DNA from: Paenibacillus oceani
Lineage (GTDB): Bacteria > Bacillota > Bacilli > Paenibacillales > NBRC-103111
DNA: 64,000 bases
Assembly: GCF_014705615.1 (NCBI RefSeq)
Contig: NZ_JACXJA010000006.1
Coordinates: 186,001 to 250,000, forward strand
Direction of reading: 5' to 3'
The notes below the pieces were generated by a model. It had not been told where the DNA came from, ran no database searches, and saw only the letters and a list, made by a program, of their open reading frames with translations. The stretch's first letter is position 1. Every line of letters begins with the position of its first letter. Shown in pieces: positions 7,429 to 15,479 of the stretch. A program made the translations under genes and the position numbers.

Positions 7429-9432
7429 TTAACGGATCTGAACCGCTACGCGCATATTGTTGCCGCCGTTCGAAGCTGGAGACGACAGCTTGACCTTAAA
7501 GGTAAGCGTCCCATCATCGATCTGATTCAGACGGATGTATGCGACTTCGGCGTCGCTCACGACGTCCCGGTCCTCGAGCGACCATACGATCTGCTCGAAC
7601 GAGGGACGGTATAAGTAGTTGTGAGCGACGACGACGGTCTGCTCGGCCGTATCGAGTTCGTCAAACGTGAAGGAAAAGCTCCGGTCCGTCGAGCGGATGT
7701 CGTTGCCGACAACGGCCGTAATGTCCCAGTCCTGCTGGCGGGCGGCATCCCTTTTCGTTCCTGCGAACGGAATCTGCCCGGTCTTCAAATCCATCGTAAG
7801 CGTTATCCGCTCCAGCAGCGGCGTATGGGAAGCAGTAAAGCCGACGGCTGCATTGCTGATCACTCCGGTTATAACGTTGCCTCTCTTGTCGTTTGTTGTA
7901 CCGCCGATCCGGTTCAGGGCTGAGCCATTGATGACTCCGTCCGCCGCAAAATCGACCCGGTTGCTTTTGCCGTTAACGACGACGGCGTCGCCGTTCACCG
8001 AGCGAAGCAAGCCGGTGACGTGGTTGCTGTTCCCTTCAATGACGACTCCCGGCCCGGCATACCATTTCCCTGTCGCGGAGTTGGTGGAGTTGCCGTGGTT
8101 CATGGACAGCCGGTTGTTATTGCCGGTTATGATCGCACCCGGGTACCCTTCCGTTACGTTCGTCGCAACTGTGCGGAACAGGTAAAAGTTCGATACGGCG
8201 AAGCCGATCGTGCTCTCCAGGCGAAGTCCCGGCTTGGACGGCGGCGGTGTTATTTTCAGATTCGGATGATACCTGCCGTTGTTGCGGACGCTGAGCGAAT
8301 GGAAAAAGCCGTACGTCGCACTGCCGAGCACCACGCCGCCGATATTGCTCTCGCTGACAATATGCTCGCCTTCCACGCGGCAGCTTCCGTACGTGCGGAT
8401 GCCCACCCCGTTGTAACAGGCGAAAATATGCACGAGACCCAGCTCAATCGCACCTTCATAGACCGAACTCGAACGGTCGATCACGAACCCGTCAATCTGC
8501 GTCTGGTACCCGTAGGCCGCGGCATGAAACAGCGTAGACTCTGGCAATGCGTTGGAAGCCGCGGGAAGCGGCAGGATGCCGACGACGCCGAACAGCACCT
8601 CCTCGAAAAAGATGTCGCCGACGCCGCGAAACACGATCCCTTCCTTGCCCGAGACGATCCCGTTGATCCGCACCACGGAACGGACGTCGATCTGCTCGCG
8701 CGGTCCCGCTCCTTCGGTATACAGGGCATGCTCGGGGACGTTATTGATTTCTACGTCGATTTCGAACAATCTGGCGTAAAACTTGATGCCCGAGCCGAGC
8801 GAATTGTTGATCGTATTCGGATTCGCCGTCCATTTCGAGGCCAAATAGTTCCCGTCGATCGTCAGATGTTTGATCCCGCAATATTTGGGCGCCGCGGGCA
8901 GATTGGCCGTTCCGGTCAGCGAATCGAAGCCCGCCGATCGGAACACGTCCTTGTTCGCTCCCGCCGCCATGACGATTCGGGTCGCGCCGCGGCCCGCGCC
9001 GATTACATACACGTAGGAAGGAATGATCAGCGTATCGGAGATAAGGTACGTGCCTCCCGGTATGTATACTTCACCCCCGTGAGCCGCGGCAACCGAGTCG
9101 ATTGCGGCCTGAATAGCATCCGTATCGTCGGTCGCTCCGTCTCCTTTGGCTCCGAAGCATTTCGCGTTGACGACAGGACAACAGTCTCCATCCGTTTCTC
9201 CATACACGGCGCCGGTTACTGTATGGCGCGGTAAAGGGGGGGCCGCCTGCACGCCCAGCAGACCTCCTGCCGCCAGCGCTACGGACGACAGGCCTGCCGC
9301 AGCCAGCAGTTTCCTTCTGCTAATCGGTTTATCCGAAGCCCCCTCGTCCGGCCGCGTTTCCCCGTCTGTAGAGAGCCGGCCTGCTGTCGCCCGATTCATA
9401 GACATCCGTGCCTGTTGCATCTCATCCTTCAT
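7429..9432 (-). CDS. Tat-exported right-handed beta-helix protein (pectate lyase superfamily 3)
   Basis: 667 residues. A twin-arginine signal (SRRKLL followed by a hydrophobic stretch ending VQAAP, residues about 38-65) predicts folded export. The mature N-terminus FGAKGDGATDDTDAIQAAID with YIPGGTYLISDTLIIPS is the hallmark of the Pectate_lyase_3 / GH28-related beta-helix family; the middle is a series of short irregular beta repeats and the C-terminus (about 560-667) looks like a beta sandwich. It may bind or cleave a polysaccharide but catalytic residues cannot be assigned. GGAGG lies eight bases before the ATG. It starts 25 bp after the solute-binding lipoprotein gene and is probably co-transcribed with it. 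Confidence 0.8.
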   Translation of the reverse strand: MKDEMQQARMSMNRATAGRLSTDGETRPDEGASDKPISRRKLLAAAGLSSVALAAGGLLGVQAAPPLPRHTVTGAVYGETDGDCCPVVNAKCFGAKGDGATDDTDAIQAAIDSVAAAHGGEVYIPGGTYLISDTLIIPSYVYVIGAGRGATRIVMAAGANKDVFRSAGFDSLTGTANLPAAPKYCGIKHLTIDGNYLASKWTANPNTINNSLGSGIKFYARLFEIDVEINNVPEHALYTEGAGPREQIDVRSVVRINGIVSGKEGIVFRGVGDIFFEEVLFGVVGILPLPAASNALPESTLFHAAAYGYQTQIDGFVIDRSSSVYEGAIELGLVHIFACYNGVGIRTYGSCRVEGEHIVSESNIGGVVLGSATYGFFHSLSVRNNGRYHPNLKITPPPSKPGLRLESTIGFAVSNFYLFRTVATNVTEGYPGAIITGNNNRLSMNHGNSTNSATGKWYAGPGVVIEGNSNHVTGLLRSVNGDAVVVNGKSNRVDFAADGVINGSALNRIGGTTNDKRGNVITGVISNAAVGFTASHTPLLERITLTMDLKTGQIPFAGTKRDAARQQDWDITAVVGNDIRSTDRSFSFTFDELDTAEQTVVVAHNYLYRPSFEQIVWSLEDRDVVSDAEVAYIRLNQIDDGTLTFKVKLSSPASNGGNNMRVAVQIR

Positions 9433-9457
9433 TGTTGCGCCCTCCGATCGTTCCGGT

Positions 9458-10801
9458 TTACTTTTTGCCCTCTTCCTCGATCTTTTTGTTGATGTCCTCG
9501 TCGGCTTTGCGAAGCGCGGTGTTCAAGTCCAACTTCCCGGTAAAATACTGGGTCAAATAGTTTGTGGCGATCGTCGTCGCCACCGCGTCATGCTTCGTGC
9601 GGGCATACGGCGCCGGCTCCTGGATCTTCAGGATGTTGGCCAGCGTCTCTTTCGGTACGAGCGGCTTGACTACCGTGGAGTTCTCAAATATTTTGCCGCG
9701 GATCTCCGGCTTGGTCACGCTCGTAATATCCCCTTGTTTGGATAATAACGTTTGCCCTTCGTCTGACAGCAGCGCCATCATAACCTGAAACGCCACCTCG
9801 GGATTTTTGCTCGCCTTCGTAATCATGAAACCGCCGGCAATGCCTCCGACTCCGACTCCGGGGTTGTCCTTGAACACCGGGAATGTTGTAACCCCCCAGT
9901 TCAATCCCCCTTTGACCGCTTCGGCGAAGGCGGCGTCCTCGGCCAGGAACAGGAAGTGAGGGAACATAGCCAAGTTTTTGGTTTTCAGGAAATCGTCGAC
10001 TCCTTTGCCGAAATGCGCGCCTTGCGGGTAGTTGCCCGGTATGTCGTAGATCGCCTTCCACGTCTCGAACAGCTTCTTCCACCCCGGGTTCGTCCCGACC
10101 AGCGATTTGCCCGTCGCCCGGTCGACGAACGGCAGCGACAGCTGCGTCTGTGTCCGGTTCAGCGCGGTTCCGGCCGTAAGTCCCCGATAATTCACGCCGT
10201 TTTCCGTACGCGTTACTTTTTGGGCCAGCTCGATCAGTTCCTCCCACGTGCTGTTGTCTTTCGGGTACGGGACGCCGAACTTGTCGAAGATGTCCTTGTT
10301 GTAAAAGAGCACCATCGGCGGATTTAGGTTGGTCGGCATGTAAAACAGCCTGCCGTTGTCCGTATACGAACGGACGCTTTTTAACACGGACTCGTCGATG
10401 GAAGCCATATCGACCTTCAGCTTCTTCACGAGCGGCTCGAGATCCATCGGCAGGTCCAGCTCCAGCAGAAGAGGCGTATTCGTAAGCGCCTCGTCGATAA
10501 TGTCGGGAATATCGCCGGCCGCGACCATCGACTGAATCACTTCCGCATTGAATTTGTATTGGCTCATCTGCTGCAACGTAACGTTCGGATATTTCTCCTT
10601 GACCGGTCTGATGTACTGCTCGAAGTTTTCCTTCGTGCGGGCCGATGCGATCTTGAGCGTAATCGGCTCCTGCGGCACCGGCTTTACCTGCTCCTCGGCC
10701 GGCGGCTTGGCCGCGGACTCGTTACCGTTGCCCGCGCACCCCGTAAGCATCGAGACTACCGTTATGCTTGCGGTAAACCATACTGCGTTCTTTTTTAGCA
10801 T
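9458..10801 (-). CDS. Extracellular solute-binding lipoprotein (ABC sugar uptake type)
   Basis: 447 residues. Residues 1-22 are a lipoprotein signal with lipobox LTGC, followed by a low-complexity linker. The body has the family-1 binding-protein pattern: ITLKIASARTKENFEQYIRPVKEKYPNV near the start, DIPDIIDE, a tyrosine-rich hinge LFYMPTNLNPPMVLFYNKDIFDKFGVPYPK, and GGFMITKASKNPEVAFQVM late. Such proteins capture oligosaccharides for CUT1 importers, but no permease or ATPase gene is nearby, so its transporter is unknown. It shares an upstream promoter block with the other binding-protein gene (13507-15159), which points to control by the AraC protein between them. The beta-helix gene follows directly. 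Confidence 0.85.
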   Translation of the reverse strand: MLKKNAVWFTASITVVSMLTGCAGNGNESAAKPPAEEQVKPVPQEPITLKIASARTKENFEQYIRPVKEKYPNVTLQQMSQYKFNAEVIQSMVAAGDIPDIIDEALTNTPLLLELDLPMDLEPLVKKLKVDMASIDESVLKSVRSYTDNGRLFYMPTNLNPPMVLFYNKDIFDKFGVPYPKDNSTWEELIELAQKVTRTENGVNYRGLTAGTALNRTQTQLSLPFVDRATGKSLVGTNPGWKKLFETWKAIYDIPGNYPQGAHFGKGVDDFLKTKNLAMFPHFLFLAEDAAFAEAVKGGLNWGVTTFPVFKDNPGVGVGGIAGGFMITKASKNPEVAFQVMMALLSDEGQTLLSKQGDITSVTKPEIRGKIFENSTVVKPLVPKETLANILKIQEPAPYARTKHDAVATTIATNYLTQYFTGKLDLNTALRKADEDINKKIEEEGKK

Positions 10802-10906
10802 GCTGCTTTCAACTCCCCTAAGTTTTCATGGTTAAGCGCTCTTGCTCGCACGTTGGTCACGTTGTGCGCAGCTTGGCTCCGGGTGATTTCCCCGTAAGCA
10901 GCTTTA

Positions 10907-10967
10907 ATGCTATGCCAGCTTCTTTACGGGTGTAAATCATGATGTTTTAATCACATGTGCGGAAATA
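10907..10967 (-). promoter_or_regulatory. Promoter and conserved upstream block of the first binding-protein gene
   Basis: On the minus strand a block with TTCCGCA, ATG, TAAA, ATCAT and ATTTACAC in fixed spacing ends in a -35 box TTTACA (10931-10936), with TAGCAT as a weak -10 box about 18 bp further. The same block, same spacing, precedes the gene at 15159. A weak -10 plus a conserved element abutting the -35 is typical of an activator-dependent promoter. The leader to the ATG is about 100 nt. Confidence 0.65.
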
Positions 10968-10970
10968 TAC

Positions 10971-10999
10971 AAAAAAAACCGGGCCGGGGCCCGGATCTC
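10971..10999 (-). terminator. Terminator after the AraC-type regulator gene
   Basis: The minus strand forms CCGGGC/GCCCGG with a short loop followed by eight T. It lies about 150 bp past the regulator stop codon and just before the next promoter. Confidence 0.85.
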
Positions 11000-11145
11000 A
11001 ACCGATATTCACTTTTTATCGTGAGGCGACACCTAAGCCGCTAGCTTCTTCCCGTGCGATTGCGCCCTCTTGCAGAGGGAGGCTATTAAGCCTGCTTTCT
11101 CTCCATATGCGACATTTGCGGCATGTGCATGCTTTGCGGTGCGTA

Positions 11146-13428
11146 TTATTTGGCGTCCCGCTGCTGTCCCTGACAATACATACGACGGTATTCGCCAGGA
11201 GTCATTCCTTCAGTTTCTTTAAATTTGCGAATAAAGCTGGACGTGTTCACATAACCGATCCGCCCGATCAAATCGGAGAGGTTGTCTTCGCCATTCTCGA
11301 GCATGTTCTTGGCGGCCCCGATCCGGATCGTGTTCAAATATTGGGAGACGGTCATGCCCGCCTGATCCTTGAAATAACGGCTTACGTAAGGCGCCGACAA
11401 CGAGAACGCTTCCGCCATCGTCTGCAGCGAAAAGTCGTGATCCGCATAGTGCCGCTCCATGTAGGCGATCAACTGGTCCTTCAGCGCAAAGTTGCGGCTC
11501 TCCTTGTTGTTCTGGATGATGCCGCATATGTCCACGCTTGCCTCCTTCACCATGTCGGCCAGCTCATCGACCGTTTCGAACCGGAGCAACGACCAGACGT
11601 CCGGCAGCTTATCCGTGCCTGCCGGCAAGTTCAGCTCGAACACGGGACGGATAATCGTATGAATCAGGTCGTAACAGATAGAGCGGGCGGTGAACAACGA
11701 CGTGTCGGGATGCTGGATTTTGCGGACCACCGCATCGAGGCATAGCTTGATTTTGTCCATATTCCCCTGCTTCAGGTAAAGCTCCAGCTCGATTAATTCC
11801 TTGTCCGAGTATCCGTGGTGTTCGGTTTGGGCCACTTCACGAAAATCGATAACTTTGTCTTTGCCTTTGATCAATCTGTAATCAGCGGCCGTCGACGCCT
11901 CCAGATACGATTTCCCGATATCGCCTATGCCAGAGTAACCGGTACCGAGGCCGATCGTAACCGGACATGCCCACTCGGTCCCAGCCGTGTCGCGAAACGA
12001 CCGGAGCAGCTGGGACAGAGCCGTGCCGTCCGGGTCTGCCATACCGAAAATAAACAGGAAACGGTTGCCGTCCATACTGTCCAAACCGTAGCCTTCGATG
12101 CGCCCGGAAGCACGGCATGCGGCTTCCAGCGAGGCGATTATCGCTTCCTTCACCGGCTTGGGCCCTGCCGCTCCCCCCGGATCGATCAGCAATACGGCCG
12201 CGTGAAACCAATTTCCCGAAAAACCGATGCCGCAGCTTCGGCCCGAGCTATTAAACTCCTCGATATGCCGGATTCTTCCCTTCAGAAGGTTCATCAGCAT
12301 ATATTGCTTCAGCGCAGGCCTTGATTTCATAATCTCAAGACCAAGCTCCTTCGTATTCTCGGACATTTGCCGGACCGCCAGCCCGATCGACTCCAGCTCA
12401 TCCTCCCGGGGCCCTACGGGCTTCCTTCCGGTCAACGCCTCGGTAAGCTGCTTCAGGCGCCGGATCGGCTTGTAGTTGATATGCATCAAGATGAAGATTG
12501 CTAGCCCCCCGAACAGGATCGTCGCCGCGAGCCCTGCCAAGGCGAACAGCTTGATCCTCGCCACACTCGCCATAACGCGGGATTTTTCCACCTTCGTTAC
12601 GTATACCCAGCCGGTCTCGGACGATTGGATGTGGGAGATAAAATAATCGTTGCCGCCGATGCCGACCGTCGTCGAGCCGCGCTCCCGGGTCCGGTCGATC
12701 ATCTCGACGAGCTTCCCCGTCTCGAACCCGTGCTCCCCCTCCATATACGTAACCTGCTGCCCGCTCCGGTCGAAGATGACCGTGTTGCCCCCATAATCGC
12801 GCAAAATATTGCGGATTAAATTAGTAATCGAACTTTCCTTAATCATAAACATCACGGTTCCGTATGGAACCTCATCCCGCAGCGGGATCGGAACCATGTA
12901 AGTAATCAGCCTCTCTCCGTCCGAGCCCCCCACGTACTCGGCGGGACGCAGAGCCGGACCATTCAGCGAGTCGATGGCCCGTTCGAACTCCTCTTGCGTC
13001 CAATGCTCGTAACGGTATATCGCATCAATGAAGTTGGACGCCGTATACGTACTGATGGAGGAATACAAGTAAGGCTGCTTCCGGTAATGGAGAAATATTT
13101 CATGCGCAAAGCTGTTACCGGCGGTATAGTTGCGCAGCTCCTTGATCGTATTCATCCCTTTTACCGCATTCCGGGTAGCCATATAGGGAGTAAGCTCCGG
13201 ATTGCGCGAGATTTGATAGGCGATCTTCTCCAGCTCATTAAACTTCACATCGACGATTTCTTTCACCTGGCTGAGCATGTTCAGGTTATTGTCGATCACT
13301 TCGGATTTCAACGTCTGCAGGAAATGGTTGTATACGAATAAACCGATCACGAGCAGCGGAACGGATAAAATGAGCACATACGACAGCAAGTACTTATAAT
13401 AAAGCCGGGATTTGAATCGCGCCTCCAT
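11146..13428 (-). CDS. Membrane-bound AraC-family regulator with extracellular sensor
   Basis: 760 residues. A first membrane helix at about 12-33 (LLSYVLILSVPLLVIGLFV), an extracytoplasmic sensor region at about 35-285 of the Cache-like type common in Paenibacillus, a second helix at about 290-312 (LFALAGLAATILFGGLAIFI) and a HAMP-like linker (YKPIRRLKQLTEAL). The C-terminal 100 residues are an AraC/XylS DNA-binding domain with two helix-turn-helix motifs (LQTMAEAFSLSAPYVSRYFK and LIGRIGYVNTSSFIRKFKE, then GMTPGEYRR). It probably senses a sugar or binding protein outside the cell and acts on DNA directly. The two flanking binding-protein genes share a promoter block and are the obvious targets. 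GAGGG lies before the ATG; a terminator follows at 10971-10999. Confidence 0.87.
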   Translation of the reverse strand: MEARFKSRLYYKYLLSYVLILSVPLLVIGLFVYNHFLQTLKSEVIDNNLNMLSQVKEIVDVKFNELEKIAYQISRNPELTPYMATRNAVKGMNTIKELRNYTAGNSFAHEIFLHYRKQPYLYSSISTYTASNFIDAIYRYEHWTQEEFERAIDSLNGPALRPAEYVGGSDGERLITYMVPIPLRDEVPYGTVMFMIKESSITNLIRNILRDYGGNTVIFDRSGQQVTYMEGEHGFETGKLVEMIDRTRERGSTTVGIGGNDYFISHIQSSETGWVYVTKVEKSRVMASVARIKLFALAGLAATILFGGLAIFILMHINYKPIRRLKQLTEALTGRKPVGPREDELESIGLAVRQMSENTKELGLEIMKSRPALKQYMLMNLLKGRIRHIEEFNSSGRSCGIGFSGNWFHAAVLLIDPGGAAGPKPVKEAIIASLEAACRASGRIEGYGLDSMDGNRFLFIFGMADPDGTALSQLLRSFRDTAGTEWACPVTIGLGTGYSGIGDIGKSYLEASTAADYRLIKGKDKVIDFREVAQTEHHGYSDKELIELELYLKQGNMDKIKLCLDAVVRKIQHPDTSLFTARSICYDLIHTIIRPVFELNLPAGTDKLPDVWSLLRFETVDELADMVKEASVDICGIIQNNKESRNFALKDQLIAYMERHYADHDFSLQTMAEAFSLSAPYVSRYFKDQAGMTVSQYLNTIRIGAAKNMLENGEDNLSDLIGRIGYVNTSSFIRKFKETEGMTPGEYRRMYCQGQQRDAK

Positions 13429-13506
13429 CCGTACCCTCTTCCCTTCGTTGTTCCGGAATTATGCCGCCCTCTTAACAACCGCATGTTTCTCATACGAATG
13501 TAAGGC

Positions 13507-15159
13507 TTAAGGGCTTTTATAGACCGCATCGTACACCTGCTGATGGATCTCGATCTTCTCGTCCAGTCCCATCATCTTCAGCTCGGCCAAGTAGGACTCC
13601 CATTCCTGGTCGATGCCGCCTTCTACGATCCATCTCGACTCCATCTTGTTCAGGTAGGAGGTGATGTCTGCATCAAGCACTTTCAGCCGGTTCGTCTGCT
13701 CCGTCGTATAATAGATCATCTGCGGATACGTAAGCTCATCCTTCACGATGTAGGGCTTGTACAGCTCGTACGTCCGGTTGCGCAGCTTGCTCGCTTCGTC
13801 AGGCACGAAGCTGCCCAGCATCTCCTCCGTAAGAAGGAGCGGTACGTAGTTGAGCGGAGCCGCTTTGCCGATCCAGACGCCAAGATTGCTTTCGTCTGCG
13901 GGGAGCGGATTTTGGACGATTTTCCCGTCCGCCGTTCTGGACAGATGGGAGCCTACCGGACCTTTCCACAATTCGAATGCGGTCGTCTCCTCGTTCATGG
14001 CGTCGATTAAACGCATCGTCGCTTCCGGATGCTTGTTGCTTGAGGTGATCGAGAACATATTCGGTACGATGCGGTTGTCCTGGCGTCGCCAGCTTTGAGC
14101 TCCGCCCGGGCCTTTCAGAGGGGGAACGGCCACATACTCCCGTGTCAGCCGGTCCATCGAGCCGAGTTCGATATCGCCCAAAAAGGCGGTAAACGCTCCG
14201 TACAGCACTTCCTTTGCCCCGCCCTTCGCCATATACTGCTTCAAATCTTGAGTAAACGCTTCCTCATCCATTAGCCCTTCCGTATACAAGCTGCGGATAT
14301 ATTTGACGGCTTCCTTATATTCCGGCTGTACGGGCTCGAACCGGACCTGTCCGCCGATGACAGCCATCCGGTTGCCGTCCGGATTAAGCACGCCGAACGA
14401 GTTGAACAGCGCCCTGTAATTGTTGCTCACCTGGGTAAACATCGAAGCGAACGGGATTTCGTCGGGCTTCCCGTTGCCATTCGGATCGCTATTCTTAAAC
14501 TGTCTCAAAACTTCATGAAATTCGTCCGTCGTCTCCGGAACCTTCAGCCCCAGCTTATCGAGCCATACCTTGTTGATCATCAAGTGGTTTCGGTACTGCA
14601 TATAATCGTTCGCTTCCAGAAATGGCAGCGAATAAATATGGCCGTCCGGCGCTGTAACCGCTTTCTTTAATTCGGGATAAGCGGAGAACACGCTGCGAAT
14701 ATTCGGCGCATATTGATCAATCAGCCTTTCCAGCGGAATTAATAGACCTTGCGAGCCGTATTGGACGACGTCGATCGAACCCAGCCCGGCGAAGAACAAG
14801 TCCGGCAATTGACCGGAGGTGAACAAATAATGTTTCTTTTCATTAAAAACCTCGCCCGGTATTTGTTCCCACTTCAAAGCGATATTCGTCCGGGCCTCCA
14901 GCTTTTTCAGCGCCTCCATCTTATTGAAATCGCCGTGGTTCGCAAATTTTTTGACGACTGCCTTCAGCTCCAGCTTCTCTTTGACGATCGGCATTCCGCT
15001 TATGTACATATCCCCTTCGGTTGGCCGCCCCGAATCGAAGCCGCCGGCGGCTTGAGCCTCTCCGCCCAGCTCTCCGGCCTCCTGTCCCTGAATGTAGCAG
15101 CCGGACATGGCCGCCGCGCCGGCGGTTGCAGCGAGTATAACGATCCAGCGTCTCCTCAT
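13507..15159 (-). CDS. Extracellular solute-binding lipoprotein (LplA-like, long form)
   Basis: About 550 residues. The start at 15159 (MRRRWIVILAA) was chosen because GGGGG lies upstream and it gives a clean lipoprotein signal with lipobox MSGC at residues 18-21; the frame stays open upstream to 15249 but that adds a basic extension with no function. The body (GQLPDLFFAGLG, DGHIYSLPFLE, LMINKVWLDKLGLKVPETTDEFHEVL, FKNSDPNGNGKPDEIPF) matches the roughly 500-residue binding proteins of LplABC/YtcQ-type oligosaccharide importers. The Asp/Asn-rich DPNGNGKPDE loop resembles the calcium-binding loop of such proteins. No permeases are adjacent. It is expressed from its own consensus promoter with a 115-nt leader. 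Confidence 0.87.
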   Translation of the reverse strand: MRRRWIVILAATAGAAAMSGCYIQGQEAGELGGEAQAAGGFDSGRPTEGDMYISGMPIVKEKLELKAVVKKFANHGDFNKMEALKKLEARTNIALKWEQIPGEVFNEKKHYLFTSGQLPDLFFAGLGSIDVVQYGSQGLLIPLERLIDQYAPNIRSVFSAYPELKKAVTAPDGHIYSLPFLEANDYMQYRNHLMINKVWLDKLGLKVPETTDEFHEVLRQFKNSDPNGNGKPDEIPFASMFTQVSNNYRALFNSFGVLNPDGNRMAVIGGQVRFEPVQPEYKEAVKYIRSLYTEGLMDEEAFTQDLKQYMAKGGAKEVLYGAFTAFLGDIELGSMDRLTREYVAVPPLKGPGGAQSWRRQDNRIVPNMFSITSSNKHPEATMRLIDAMNEETTAFELWKGPVGSHLSRTADGKIVQNPLPADESNLGVWIGKAAPLNYVPLLLTEEMLGSFVPDEASKLRNRTYELYKPYIVKDELTYPQMIYYTTEQTNRLKVLDADITSYLNKMESRWIVEGGIDQEWESYLAELKMMGLDEKIEIHQQVYDAVYKSP

Positions 15160-15280
15160 ATGAAAAAGCCCCCTTGATTCCGATTTCCCGATGAACCGGC
15201 AGACCGGCTTTATGCGAAAAAAACGGTTGATGGCGACGTGCAGATGCAAGGAATAAATCGTGCATCCAGGATGAAACCCA

Positions 15281-15341
15281 ATTATACTCGGATGCTGCGG
15301 GCGTGTAAATGATGATCATTTAGCCTCATATGCGGAATTTT
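15281..15341 (-). promoter_or_regulatory. Promoter and conserved upstream block of the second binding-protein gene
   Basis: On the minus strand TTTACA (15304-15309) and TATAAT (15281-15286) are separated by exactly 17 bp. Immediately upstream is the block TTCCGCA, ATG, TAAA, ATCAT, ATTTACAC seen also before 10801, with the same spacing between its parts. I count about 30 of 39 aligned positions identical, and the similarity stops downstream of the -35 box. Confidence 0.75.
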
Positions 15342-15410
15342 ACATGCCCCGGCGGAATGCCGACTCCAGCTTACTGCGCACCGTTGGCAGCTGGCTCGCG
15401 TCGCTCCCGA

Positions 15411-15457
15411 CAAAAAGGACCGCGCTAACCGAAGCCGGGTAACGGGGTCCTTTTTGT
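15411..15457. terminator. Long hairpin terminator after the ABC exporter operon
   Basis: AAAAAGGACC and GGTCCTTTTT flank an imperfect inner stem with a CTTCGG loop. The symmetrical A and T runs let it work from both sides; the relevant transcript is the minus-strand yheI-yheH operon ending at 15480. Confidence 0.8.
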
Positions 15458-15479
15458 TACGTTTTGGTTGCACACTACG

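Noticed and set aside
8020-9234. 404-codon open frame on the plus strand opposite the beta-helix gene
   Set aside because: Composition is Arg/Asp/Val-rich as expected for an antisense frame of GC-rich coding DNA; no start signal or recognisable domain, while the minus frame has a Tat signal and family motifs.
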